Source: Hirsutella rhossiliensis
Taxonomy: Eukaryota > Ascomycota > Sordariomycetes > Hypocreales > Ophiocordycipitaceae
Direction: 5' to 3'
Assembly: GCF_020360975.1 (NCBI RefSeq)
Contig: NW_025408675.1
Span: forward strand, 372,001 to 436,000
Length of the DNA: 64,000 nt
Shown: piece by piece, positions 46,291 to 57,485 of the stretch
How the letters are laid out: every line of letters begins with the position of its first letter
How positions within the stretch are numbered: position 1 is the first letter of the stretch
Notes under the pieces: generated by a model
The model's database searches: none
What the model was told of the DNA's origin: nothing
Seen by the model: only the letters and a program-made list of their open reading frames with translations
Translations under genes and position numbers: made by a program

Positions 46291-46897
46291 CTTGAGGGGG
46301 TTGCCATGCTTGTTGCTGGCCTTGGCCGCCTTTCTCTCCTTTTGTGCTTGCGATGCACTGATTGAGGTGTCAGAAGTGTGCTCCAGGGACGTAGAGAGGA
46401 CTGGGCAGGCACAGACTCGGTTTGGAAGAAGTGGTCGCTGTCTGCGGACTGCATCGCGGCGAATTCTGTTGCAAGCTGCGATGGTGACTTGGACCAGTTG
46501 CGAGTGATGCGCGTGTCGCAAGGGATGTCTTGTTCAACTCTTGGACCGGGGAGATGAGCGGCTCGGCCGATCCTGTATCTGAATTCGAGGCTTGCCAGCC
46601 AGCAGGATGATTTACCGACGAAGCATGCTTTCCGACGATGCTCTCCGCCCGTGACCGAGACTGGATGGAGGTGGAGGTGGAGATGGCACGTGCCGGCTGG
46701 CGCGTAATCGTAATCGCGGGGTCTTTTGGGTGGTTTAATTGAGCGACGCGCCGAGCACGCGCCTCCCTGGGCCTAGAAGCACCGCTATCACGCACCGCCA
46801 TCACGCACCCCTTTGAGCCAATTCCGCGCACTTTTCCTTCATCGCCGAGTCACCTTCCAACCGACCGTGGAGTTCCAGCCGTAAAGCAGTCGTCCAA
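46291..46897. promoter_or_regulatory. Shared upstream region of WD40 gene and CTF4
   Basis: A 607-bp spacer between divergent start codons. An ACGCGC-rich block (GAGCGACGCGCCGAGCACGCGC) at 46741-46762 contains ACGCG cores like the MCB element of S-phase genes, which would suit CTF4; this is inference. Confidence 0.35.
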
Positions 46898-49151
46898 ATG
46901 GACTCGGCACCTGCGCCTCGGCCGCGGCCACGGCCAGCCCACACGCAGGGCATCACGCGCTGCGCATGGCGAAGCAACGGCATGCAGCTCGTCACCGTCG
47001 GCTCCAACAACACGATTCGCCTGTACAAGACGGACTCGGACGGCGAGCCCACAAACATTGATGATTGCCAGGAACAGAACGCCTGCGTCGCCGTTGGCAG
47101 TAGCTTCTTCGTCGTCGGCTCCGAGGACGGCACCGTCAGCCTCTACTCGCTCGACGCTGCCCTCTTTGAGCGCTTCCTCCTGCGCACCTCGCTGCCCATC
47201 CGAGATGTCGCCCTGTCTGCCGACCACGAGTGGTGCGCCGTTGCCAGCGACGAGCTGAGCGTCAAGATGGTGCATACCACCGACATCACGCGCATCAGGC
47301 ACCTGCGCGAACACAACCGAGCCGCGCGCCATGTCAGCTTCGACCCCGGCGCCACGCTGGCAGCGGTTTCGTGCACCGACGGCATCATCTACGTCTACTC
47401 GCTCACCTCGGAGGAGCCCGAACTCATACGCAAGGTCGACGGCATCATCGGCGCCCTCGACGGCGAGTCTGACGCGTCGACGAGGGTTGAGTGGCATCCG
47501 GACGGAAGGGCCTTTGCCGCGCCCATGCCTACACGGGACATTCAGGTCATTTCCAAAAACGACTGGGAGAAGCAAAGGTGCTTTGCCAATGGGCACTTGG
47601 CCGACATCACCTGCGTTGCTTGGTCGCCCAACGGAGCCATGCTGGCGTCGTCGAGCAAGGATGGCAAGATCTTGATCTGGGAGACCAAGACCCAAAGCGT
47701 CATCCAGCGATACGACTACTCCAATGTCATTGATCTGGCATGGAACCCCACGCGCAACATCCTCTCCTTCACGACGACAGACGGCGAAGTTTACATCTAC
47801 CCCGAATTCTTGCCTGACCAGTTTGCGCCCATGCTCAAGCTTTTTGTCCAGCCGGCGCCATTTATTCATGACCCCCTATTGGAGATCTCGGGCCACCGGC
47901 GACAGCTGGCGCCCGGTGGCCGCAACGAGCAGGACATTCCAGGCCGTGCGCGGCGAGAATCCTTCGGGAGCCTGGACTCCTTCCTCGGCGCCGAGGCTGA
48001 CGAGGACGAGGACGACTTTGTTGTCGACGACGATGGCGCCGGGTACGCGGTTGGTGCTGGAAGCAAAAGGGGCCGCGAAGGAGACGGGTACGGAGAGCAT
48101 CCCAGCAAGCGCATGAACCTCATGCGGCCCCGGCACCACGAGGCGTTCCAACCCGGCTCTACACCCTGGAGAGGCAACAGAAAGTACCTCTGCCTGAATC
48201 TCATCGGCTTCGTCTGGACCGTGGACCAGGACTCGCACCACACCGTCACCGTCGAGTTTTACGACCACGAGTTCCAGCGCGATTTTCACTTTACAGACAC
48301 CTTCCTCTACGACAAGGCGTGCCTCAACGAGCACGGCACGCTCTTCTCCAGTCCGTCCAAAGACGACGCGCCGGCATACATCTTTTACCGCCCCCACGAG
48401 AGCTGGACGCAGCGTTCCGACTGGCGGACCGAGCTGCCAGAGGGCGAGGCGGTGACGGCCATGTCCCTCAGCGAGTCCTTTGTGACCGTCACGACGAGCT
48501 CCAACTACGTGCGTGTGTTTACGCTATTTGGCATGCCGTACCGCGTGTACCGGCCCAAGAGCTCGCCCATGGTCACTTGCGCGAGCTGGCGCGACTACGT
48601 CCTGACCATTGGCAACGGCCCGGTCGGCGCGGACGGCAACACGCGCCTCCTGTACACAATTGAGAACGTCAAGCGGGACGAGATTTGCCAAAACGAGGAC
48701 ACGGTGGCTCTGCCCGAGGGGGCAACGCTCGCGAGCGTCTTCTTCTCGGACCAGGGGGTAAGTGCCGATGGCTGCGCAGAAGGCGGGAACGGCGGCTGAT
48801 ATGCGCGATGCGCCTACAGGATCCGTGTATATACGACTCGACAGGCACACTGCTGACGTTGCTGCACTGGCGGCAGCCGTCGCGCGCGTCTTGGGTGCCG
48901 CTGTTGGACACCAAGCTGTTGGCTCGTCTGGCCTCGGGGCGGAAGCACGAGAGGTACTTTCCCGTGGCGGTTGCCGACAGCAAGTTCCACTGCATCATCC
49001 TCAAAGGCGGCGACCTATACCCGTACTTTCCGCGGCCTCTGCTGTCCGAGTTTGAGTTTTCCATCCCGCTGTCATCACATCGGAAGAAGGAGAGCGGCAA
49101 GGGTGACGAGACGAGCGCTGGAGATGGTGAGCGCATGGACAGAGACGGAGC

Positions 49152-49184
<33 letters not shown>

Positions 49185-49554
49185 TAGGGCTGAGACGAGG
49201 AAGCTGGAGCAGCATTTCATGCTCAAGGGGGTGCAGGCAGCGCAGCTACGGGACCTGGTGGCGGCGACGACGGGAGGCCACAGGCAGCGGTCGCAGCTGT
49301 CGCGGATGGAGCTGGACATGGACAAGGTGCTGCTGCAGCTGCTGGCAGTCGAGTGTCGCGAGGGCGAGGACCGTGGGATGCGGGCGCTGGAGATGGTGGA
49401 GCTGATGCGCGACAGGACGGGGCGCATGATGGAGGCGGCGGGCAAGGTGGCCGAGCGGTACGGCCGCACAGTCCTCGGAGACAAGATTCGTGAGGTGGGC
49501 GAGAGGAGAGTGGGCGGAGCGGCCGACGACGACGGGGCCGACGATGGCTTTTAG
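46898..49554 (+). CDS. CTF4: Replisome adaptor Ctf4 (SepB/And-1/WDHD1)
   Basis: Exons 46898-48757 and 48820-49554 encode 864 residues. The N-terminal ~320 residues form WD40 repeats (VTVGSNNTIRLYKT, GSEDGTVSLYSL, SSSKDGKILIWET). After an acidic KKR-containing linker (EADEDEDDFVVDDD) comes the second beta-propeller of the Ctf4/SepB family (GFVWTVDQDSHHTVTVEFYD, TDTFLYDKACL, TLFGMPYRVYRPKSSPMVTCASW), and then a helical domain. Ctf4 trimerises and couples CMG helicase to DNA polymerase alpha and cohesion factors. An uninterrupted run of 11 Asp codons (GAC/GAT) lies at about 49152-49184. The 62-bp intron is regular. Confidence 0.95.
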
Positions 49555-51485
49555 GCGAAACGGATGCCCCTTTGTTGTATTGTCGAGTTTTGGCATAGCA
49601 GAGGAATGGGGATGACGACGACGCTGTTTTATGCGCGTGGTGGGTTACTGAGTACAGTACTAAACCTAAGGTACCTAGGTAGGTACCTAAGGCACGGGTA
49701 TCCGTATGCTGTGGACAAATACGTAGATACCCACCCACTGGGAGTCTCCGGCAGTGCGTCCAAATGCCGATGTTGGCTGATCCGTCTCGTGTGCCGCAAC
49801 GGGCAATGAAACGTGATGCAGTTACGACTACCTGAGGCTACGACATGGCTTGGGATATGGAACGTTTTTCAAAGAAATCAAGATTCGTGGAAGGGCTGAT
49901 AAACCCCGAGGCCCCCCCTTTTATTAGGGACATTTGGGACCCGAACAGGTGCCCCACAACGGCTCTGCCGTGCTGGGGAATTAAGTTGCCTCAGATATCA
50001 CTAGCAGAGCCGGGCGTTTGTGGCATTTTTTTCTTCCTTGGTCTCCCATGACCGGGATATGGCCGGCGCAGGGTTTGCGCGTGCCGGGGAAGGCGCATGA
50101 ATGTAAGGAGAAAAAGGTGCTTCAGGGGCTCTGCTCTGCCCCGGTACAGGCAATGGCTAAGTAGGTAATAATGGCATGGGCAAGGAAATACAGGGTGGGA
50201 TTGGCGCTGTACGGCAGTCCAGTACATTAGTAGTGTCCGTAAAAGGCACCTGCTCGGAAGCACAGACATGGAAGTCGGCTGCTTCTGGCGGCCTTGGCTA
50301 GGCCCAACCAGGACGTCGAGAGCGCCACCGTCCGTCCAATCGCCTCCCCGTCTCTTCATCGCGCGTCACAGAGTCAAAGCCTGTTGTTCTCGCCCCGTGT
50401 AATTAATCAGAATCCCCAAGAGGCCGACAGGGGGGATCAGAGTGCCAATCCGGAGCGTGCCATCGATCCTCTTGCCCACCCCGACGCTGCACGGCACCCC
50501 GGAGCTGTTATCACCCTGCTTGTTCGCCTCGTAGGTACCTGTCCTGCCTAGCTAGGCAAGCACTGCAGGCTACTGCTCACGGGGCTCATAGCCAACTCCC
50601 TAATTCGTGGACTGACTGGCCTGTAACAGCTGGTCCTGGGGTACCTGCTGCTAGCCTGCCTCGCGCCTTTCCTGACCGGCTCTTGCTACCCATAAACTAC
50701 CTCGTCGCCCGCCTTATCACTTCTCGATAACTGCACGTCGTTCTTCTCCAACCAATTCTTTCCATCCTTCCCCCACCCTTTTCTCGACCAACTCTTTAAG
50801 GGTCCTCTCCCACTGCTCGCTCTCTCGGCGCCCGCTCCTCCCGACGCTCGCGATATACAAGGAAAAACAGGGTCAAAACTGCAAACACGAATTGCTTCTG
50901 CTGCGACCACCACCGCCGACAACGACGACCGACCGCGTCGACAAGGCCTCTCCCCCTTTCTCCTCAGCCACCGCCGCCCGCCGCTGCCACTGGAGCGCCT
51001 CACCCTTCCTCACCCTGCCCCGGCCGAGTCTCGCGACCGCGTTGTATGGTTGTCGTTCTAGAAGCCGAAGCCAACGAACCATATGCGAGGCTGATCGGGA
51101 TTTCCCCCCTCCCCACCCCCCCCGGCTGAGGGTGTGCTGGACATATGTACGGTCGCTCCGCCACTTGCGACTCAAGTCCTTGTACAATTTGCGTCGCCTC
51201 GGCCACGATAGCCTCGACAGGCGGTCATGAGGTACGTGCCCTGCCTTGTCCTTCCGCCATCGCCCCCGGTCCCCGGGCCGTCGCCGCCATCGCCGCCGCC
51301 GCCTCGCGCCGCGCTTCCCTTTTCCCCTTGTCCCCTCTGCCTCATCTCGGCTCCCCCATTTCCACCTTCTTACCCTGGATTGCCGTCGCCGCCGCCGCCG
51401 CCCTTGTCGACCCCTTCGGTCTGCTGACGTCCACAGTGACAGCCCTCTTGGTCACGAGAACTGAGTACATTCCACCAGCGAGTCA
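49555..51485. promoter_or_regulatory. Long upstream region of the SFL1-like gene
   Basis: 1.9 kb. The first kilobase has palindromic GGTACCTAGGTAGGTACC at 49672-49689 and no gene. From about 50700 it becomes CT-rich and leader-like. A likely 5'-UTR intron runs 51232-51436 (GTACGT...CCACAG); splicing it gives an upstream ORF starting at ATG 51227 that reads MSDSPLGHEN and stops before the main start. Confidence 0.45.
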
Positions 51486-53441
51486 ATGGGTGCCCGCGTC
51501 GTATCCGTCTCCGTGCCCATCATCGACATGTCTGCCGGCGGTGATGCCATGGACATTACCTCTCCCGCTCGTCTTACCACCTCCATCCACATCTCCGATC
51601 CCGAAACAAACGGCAAGCCCGCCGCTCGATCGAACCACTCGTCGCCCCCCGACCAGACCTCTCCCCACAGCTCTTCCAGCATCAATATGCCCGCCCCTCC
51701 ACCTGCCGCCGCCGCGGCCGTCCACCAACCCAAGATCGTGCAGACGGCCTTTATCCACAAGCTCTACAAGTGAGATGAACCCCCCCCCCCTTTTCCATGT
51801 GGGACCGTGAGGTCTCGAGGTCCATTTTGCTAAGCTGCTCTGCGACAGCATGCTCGAGGACTCTAGCATTCAACACTTGATATCGTGGTCTGCCAACGCC
51901 GAGAGCTTCGTCATGTCGCCCTCGGCCGACTTCTCAAAAGTCTTGTCGTATGTCCACACCAGAGCTTCCCCGCCTCGGGATTACTCTCTTACGCTCTTCT
52001 CTCCTCCAGACAATACTTCAAACATACCAACATCTCCTCGTTTGTCCGTCAGCTAAATATGTATGGATTTCACAAGGGTAAGTGTTCGGCCGACAGATCC
52101 CGTGTGGTAGCTTGGCCTCCTCTAACACCTCGAACCCCAGAGCGCGACGTTTTCCACACGGGCAACCCAGACACAACTCTCTGGGAGTTCAAGCACGGCA
52201 ACGGCAACTTCAAGCGGGGCGACCTCATGGGTCTTCGAGAAATTAAGCGCCGCGCGAGTAGGCACGCGCTTGTGCACCGCGAAAGCAACTACAACAAGCC
52301 GAACCCGTCGCAGCAGGGCCCGCCGACCGAGCCGGCGCAAATAACGGCCGAGAGCTCAGAGGCAAGGCTTGCCAACCTCGAACACTCGCTATTCGACATG
52401 AGCGCTCGGCTGCAGCGCAGCGAAGAGAATGCCCACTTCATGAACATAAAGAATCAGGCAGCCATGGAGACTATGAGTCGGCTCCTACAGTTCAACCAGG
52501 ATTTGTCGAGAGCCGTGCTGTCGCTGGTCCCGGCCGACAGCCCCGTTCACCGCGATGGTTCGTTGTGTCTGCTCGACTTCGGTTCGACCCGAGTCCCAGG
52601 CTAACGGCGGCAAACAGTTCTCGCTCTGCAAGGAGAGATGCACCGACAGGCCGACGTGCTACGGACGTTTGACGAGACGCACGAAGGGCCGTACGGGGCC
52701 AGACAGCAATACCTCGGCACCGTCGACAACGCTCCTGTTTCGCCTCGACAGCTGCCCCAGGACGATGCCAGACGATCGGCCAACCTGACCGTGCCTCAGC
52801 CGCGCGGCCAGCCCCTGTACCGACCGGCGGTGCCCCCCAGTGTCCTAGCCAGTGCGCGGCGCCCGTACGGGTCAATCGGAGGCAGCAGCACCACGCAGTC
52901 GTCGCCCTTGCGCAACGCCAATCCAGCGCCGCCCCCGGGTCCCCATCCCCTCTCCAACGTCGAGCCGCCGCCCGGAAGCTTGGCTCGACGACACACTGCA
53001 GCCGATATCCGCGCGCATGGGTGGCAGCCCACCCCATCGCCCTTCTCGACGTCGAACCCACCGTCTGCCCCGTGGCCCTCCTCCCCGAGCCGTGTGGCAC
53101 CAGAAGACCAGCGCATTCGCGACTCGTTATCTACATACTCGCTCCAAATAGCCTCTCACCCTCATCCGCAGTCGCGTCCTGCCACGCCGCCGCCGCCGTT
53201 GCCGCCGCCTTCCCATGGCGCAAACGGCGGGAACAACGGGAGCGACGCGTTTGGCAGCTGGTCGTGGAACTCGGCAGCGAATAGAGACGCCAAGAGCCTC
53301 GCCATAAGGGACTCGTCAGCACCGCCGACGCGGAGAGGGAGCATGGCCCACATTCTCAATCCGAGCGACACGGCTGAGCGCTCGGACGAGGATGAAGACC
53401 CCCGCGGGGACGACGACAGAAAACGAAAACGACTTCAGTAG
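51486..53441 (+). CDS. SFL1: HSF-domain transcription factor, Sfl1-like
   Basis: Five exons (51486-51769, 51849-51947, 52010-52077, 52141-52557, 52618-53441) give 563 residues. An HSF-type DNA-binding domain occupies about residues 83-190: [82 protein letters not shown]. A coiled coil follows (EARLANLEHSLFDMSARLQRSEEN), then a Pro/Ser-rich region and a C-terminal RRGSMAHILN motif ending in KRKRLQ. This layout matches Sfl1, a repressor of flocculation and filamentation genes in yeasts. Its targets here are unknown. Three introns interrupt the DNA-binding domain. Confidence 0.9.
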
Positions 53442-54294
53442 CCATGAGCGGCGGGAACCACGATGATCTTGTCCTGGTCGATGCACTCGGGCCGACTTTT
53501 TGGTCAATTGTATTTCTTTGGTGGCCGGACGACAGGATTGACACCCACCTTTTGGATCCATATGTACAATTCCTCTCGGGAACTCGAGTGTACAGCCTGT
53601 TTCATCTAGGCCGATCAACTCACCAGGCCCGGCCGCTCAACAACCGGCCGCCAGATTGCGGATTCAGCATCCAGCCCGGGATCGTCTAAGAATATCCGGG
53701 AGCTGTGTGACGTGGGGGCGGGCCGAGATCTTTCGCCTACGTGTGCCGACCTGCGTACCAAGTACAGATATCCAGTCATCCGTACTGGTCTGGCTTCAAA
53801 TGGGTGACACAGTTGCATTTCGACTTGCCAGGACGTTGTATGCTCCGTGTTTGATTCGTCTTGCTCCTTCCCCCCTACCATTGAAGGTTGCGGTTCCTTC
53901 GTCTCTCGATTGGGACCCTCTTGACAAGAGACATTTGCACATGAACTCTCCTCACTACGGTGCGGAGAGCTGGACATACAAAGGAGGGGGGGCCTCGGAT
54001 AACAAAAAGGCAAATAGCTTTAACTTGAAGAACGGCGCATCATGGTACAGAGGGGAAAAGCGAGGGATCTAGCAGGCAGATGTGTATTTTGGGTGAAATG
54101 GGAGGTGTTTTTTGCGGAGCTCTTCGGGTGCAGAAGGCGTTTTGGGAACACGGGAGGATGAAGAGCAGTGTCCCCAAAAATGCAGGGCGCCGTCCTTGAG
54201 AATAGAGGCGACTGGGCGCCAAGTAATGGACAGACGGACGTGGGAGCCATCGTCCCTTTTGTTTGGAAACGCAGTCGCGCCATGATCGACTTCA
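53442..54294. other. Convergent intergenic region
   Basis: About 850 bp between convergent genes, with no gene or repeat recognised. Confidence 0.45.
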
Positions 54295-54969
54295 TTAGAG
54301 CGACTCGCTGCCCTTTTTCTTCTTTTTCTTTTTCTTGTTTTTCCGCCGCCCCGTCACGTCATCCTGAACTTGATTGTCAGGCTTCTCGTCTCGGGCGGCC
54401 TCGAGCATCTCCTGCCCTGCCTCGTCTCCGCTCCCGGCCCGGCTCAGCTCGGGCGCCGTCTCGGGCGCCGTCTCGGGCGCGGCCACTCTCGCGGGACGCT
54501 TCCTCTTACCAAGTGCACTCCTGCCCTGGTCATCGTCGCTGTCGCTGTCGTACAGAGCGGCAGCAGCCCTTTTGCCGTTGTTGGACGCCGCCGCTCGCCC
54601 TCCGCCTCGACCTGGGCCGTCAGGCTTCCCCCTCGGGCCGAGCAGGCGATTCCTCAGCAGCGCGCGGTCCTGGCGGGAGGAGGCATCGTCGGCGGCGGCA
54701 GATTTGGGGGGGAGGTAGCCCGCGCCGGCGGTTGGGTTCGCGGCTGCGACGAAGTCTTCTTTTTCGTCGTCGTGTTCGTCGGCGGCGGCGGTACGGCGCT
54801 GCGGTGGTTGCCGGGACGAGGAGGACGTCGTCGTTGGATGGTGGTGCCGGTGGAGGAGAGACTTGCCGACGGCGGATTGCTTGGAGAAGAGGAGGGCGAT
54901 GCGGTTGGCGAGGACGGCGTGGTCGGGCGCCACGGGGAGCGGGGGGGGCGCGGTGGGAGAAGGGCCCAT
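54295..54969 (-). CDS. Low-complexity nuclear-type protein of unknown function
   Basis: A single exon encodes 224 residues. The first part is the most protein-like (VAPDHAVLANRIALLFSKQSAVGKSLL, a probable amphipathic helix), followed by His/Thr/Ser and Ala-rich stretches, LYDSDSDDDQGRSALGKRKR, tandem PETAPETAPE, and a C-terminal run of nine lysines. Similar short fungal proteins with a YDSDSDDEEGR-S-LGKRKR signature are annotated as nuclear proteins of unknown function. Basic and acidic patches point to a nuclear or nucleolar location. Opposite-strand frames of equal length exist, but this strand has the conserved-looking motif. Confidence 0.65.
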   Translation of the reverse strand: MGPSPTAPPPLPVAPDHAVLANRIALLFSKQSAVGKSLLHRHHHPTTTSSSSRQPPQRRTAAADEHDDEKEDFVAAANPTAGAGYLPPKSAAADDASSRQDRALLRNRLLGPRGKPDGPGRGGGRAAASNNGKRAAAALYDSDSDDDQGRSALGKRKRPARVAAPETAPETAPELSRAGSGDEAGQEMLEAARDEKPDNQVQDDVTGRRKNKKKKKKKKGSESL

Positions 54970-55669
54970 CGTGGTTCAGTCGCCTCCGGGGGAGGTTATT
55001 TCTTTATCAAGGGGGGGCGAGGCTGGTGGCACCGAGTCTTGCGGTCGTGCGCGCGAGGGGGAGGCGGCGGACCGTGACGGGGGCCCGGCGCAGCGAAGGC
55101 CGGTCCTGGTGGGAGGGGGAACAGCAGAAGGGAAGGAAAATCGTACTCGCGGCGCGCAAGTAGATGTATGGGTTGGGCGAGGAGCGCCTCGTTGGGGGGA
55201 AAAAGGGCTGGCCCGCCGATGATGCGTGGTGGGGAGGAATGTTCGCTGCAGAGCGGGTGGGGTGGGGTCGGTCCGGGCCTGATCTACGGCCGGCTAATGC
55301 ATCGGCAAGACGCTGCATATAATAGATAAACGCCAAAGGTAGCTTCTATATATTATATAATATGCCTTGGGCAAACAGGATATAAGCGCAAAGGGGACAA
55401 GAAAGGCTTCTTGCGTTTTACACTCCGTCGAGGATGCATTATTCATTATCAAACTAACCATGAGCCAGACCCTACTCGAATAGTCGGTGCTTGTAGCAAC
55501 TGCGTCGCCCGCGGTGACGATGCCCTCAAATCCCACACACAACTCCGTCTTTTGCACCCGAAGCACATGTACTTGCACAGAAAAAGCCTTGGTACAAGAA
55601 AAAAGTATACACGCCCAGACTCCCGCCTCGTATGTACAGGCCACAATGAGAGCCGGCTGCCCCGGACAC
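54970..55669. other. Intergenic, upstream of preceding gene and 3' of DLT1
   Basis: About 700 bp; G-rich on the plus strand up to about 55270, then an AT-rich stretch with TATATATTATATAATAT at 55347-55363. No gene recognised. Confidence 0.45.
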
Positions 55670-56917
55670 TCAGCCGCTGCCGGCCGTGGCACTCAGATTG
55701 AGGACGTACGGCAGGGCCCCGGGGTCCTCGCGCGTCGCCAGCCGGATCACGGAGCCGGCCCCGCTGCTCGACGCCCGGGACCGCAGGCTGGAGCTCGACG
55801 GCTGGTGGGCAGGATACGGCCGCCTCGACTGCGCGAAGCTGCCGCCGCCGCCGGGCTCACCAAACGGCACGCCTGCGGCCCAGCCCGGGGCCGACGAGTG
55901 TCGCATGGGCCTTCGCGTCGACCCTTGCGTGCTCGCGGTCCCGGCGCGGGAGAGGCTGCTGCGCGGCGACGGCGGGTCCGTGTCCATGGGCGCGTCGTTG
56001 TCAATGTCGCTCTCCGACGACGCCGCCGTCGCCCACCCGCCGCCCAGAGCCACAAGGTCCATGGGCCGCATTGCGCGCAGGACCTCCGCAAATAGATGCA
56101 TGAGCTCGCGGAACCGGGCGTTGGAAATCGGTCGGTTCGAGAAGCGCGCATGCTCGTACTGCGAAACGAACTCGGCCGTCGTCGAACCCGCGGGCACCAC
56201 GCCCAGGTCCGCCAGGTGGTCGACATAGCCTCGCAGGCTCATGTTTGGAGACCGCTGCAACAGGTCTACCGCCTCCGGGTCCATAATCGGGGGATTGGTC
56301 GGCGCGGTCGGGTCTGCCGGGGCCAGGGCCAGCGCCTTGCCCTCGACAAGATTGGGCAGCTCCAACAGGACGATGCCGTATTGCAGGTTCGGCATGTCGG
56401 GCGAGACAGGGGACGCCCATCCGTGATGCTCAATGTCGCCCCAGACAGCGTGGCGCGACGGCCGTGCGACGGCAAGCTCTTCGGCCGCCGTCTTGGTCGC
56501 CCTTGCATCACACTTCGATCGCGGCGCCTCGCTCAACTGCCCCAGCTGTCCGCGCCCGTCCGCCTCGACCCTTGGCTGCGCTTCGAACGCAATGAAGGCG
56601 CTGCGATCCAGCCCGGCGGCGATGGCCTTGTACACGGCATCCTTGACGTCTCCTTTCTCTATGGGCACCCATGCTTTGGGGATCGACGCCAGGGCCGTCT
56701 TGTTGATGTAGAGCCGGAAAACGTAGACGAAGCCGACGACGACGACGGTGACGACGACGGAAATGGTGACGATCCAGACGTTGTAGTTTTGCTCATTGCG
56801 CAGCGACTCGCTGATGGTATCGCTGATGGTGACGAGGAGCAGCCCGAGGAGCAGAAAGTAGAAGAGCAGGTAGATGGATGCGTAGACGATGCGAAACAGG
56901 AGGCGTCGGTAATGCAT
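55670..56917 (-). CDS. DLT1: Dlt1-like membrane protein (defect at low temperature 1)
   Basis: A single exon encodes 415 residues. Two transmembrane segments lie near the N-terminus (about residues 9-31, IVYASIYLLFYFLLLGLLLVT; and 47-67, VWIVTISVVVTVVVVGFVYVF), followed by RLYINKTALASIPKAWVPIEKGDV, which is characteristic of the fungal Dlt1 family. The rest is cytosol-type: a YGIVLLELPNLVEGKALALAP segment, RGYVDHLADLGVVP and YEHARFSNRPISNARFRELMHLFAEVLRAM helices, then a Ser/Pro/Gly-rich disordered tail. Yeast DLT1 mutants grow poorly in the cold; the biochemical role is unknown. Confidence 0.85.
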   Translation of the reverse strand: MHYRRLLFRIVYASIYLLFYFLLLGLLLVTISDTISESLRNEQNYNVWIVTISVVVTVVVVGFVYVFRLYINKTALASIPKAWVPIEKGDVKDAVYKAIAAGLDRSAFIAFEAQPRVEADGRGQLGQLSEAPRSKCDARATKTAAEELAVARPSRHAVWGDIEHHGWASPVSPDMPNLQYGIVLLELPNLVEGKALALAPADPTAPTNPPIMDPEAVDLLQRSPNMSLRGYVDHLADLGVVPAGSTTAEFVSQYEHARFSNRPISNARFRELMHLFAEVLRAMRPMDLVALGGGWATAASSESDIDNDAPMDTDPPSPRSSLSRAGTASTQGSTRRPMRHSSAPGWAAGVPFGEPGGGGSFAQSRRPYPAHQPSSSSLRSRASSSGAGSVIRLATREDPGALPYVLNLSATAGSG

Positions 56918-57485
56918 GTCGGCGGGCCGCGAGCCATCAGCCCGGCACTCGACCCCTGATGAACTCTTCTGTGGAGAGCGTGTGGCATCGCATGGCTATG
57001 CTGGTTACCGACGGCTATGACATGGGAACGGAGCCGCGGCAGCGTCGGGAGGGCGGAGGGGGGGTTTTGTTGTGATTGATTGAAGCTGGAGATGAGTGAC
57101 GAGGATATGATGGCAACGATTGGGGGTGCTTTCATAAAGTACAGAGCCACTGGAAAGACTTTGAAAAAAGGTAGAGTACCCCGCTGCCCCCCGACTTGAG
57201 GTGAGAGCCTGCGTACCAGCGTGGGTCTTTTAGTACCCACGGGCGGGATGTACAGAGCTGGACCGTGTTGAAGGTATTTCGCACAGTGCACGAAGGGCCT
57301 CCATGACGGAAGAAACCAGAACAAACGGTTCGAAATCAAGAGTTGTCTCTGGCAAGCAACAGGGCTTATTCTTCACGCATCTTCTGCGTTGTTCTATCTC
57401 CTGTTCCGTACCTGGTATCGTAGTCCTACACTTCATCCCATCTCTGAGCCCAAAGCTATCCGAGCTCAGCATCCCAGCCCAGGCA
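56918..57485. other. Intergenic, DLT1 upstream and NDC1 3' side
   Basis: About 570 bp with no gene recognised. Confidence 0.4.

Noticed and set aside
46850..47869. 339-codon open frame antisense to CTF4
   Set aside because: It is the mirror of the GC-biased CTF4 codons; the protein has no family features while the plus-strand frame is clearly Ctf4.
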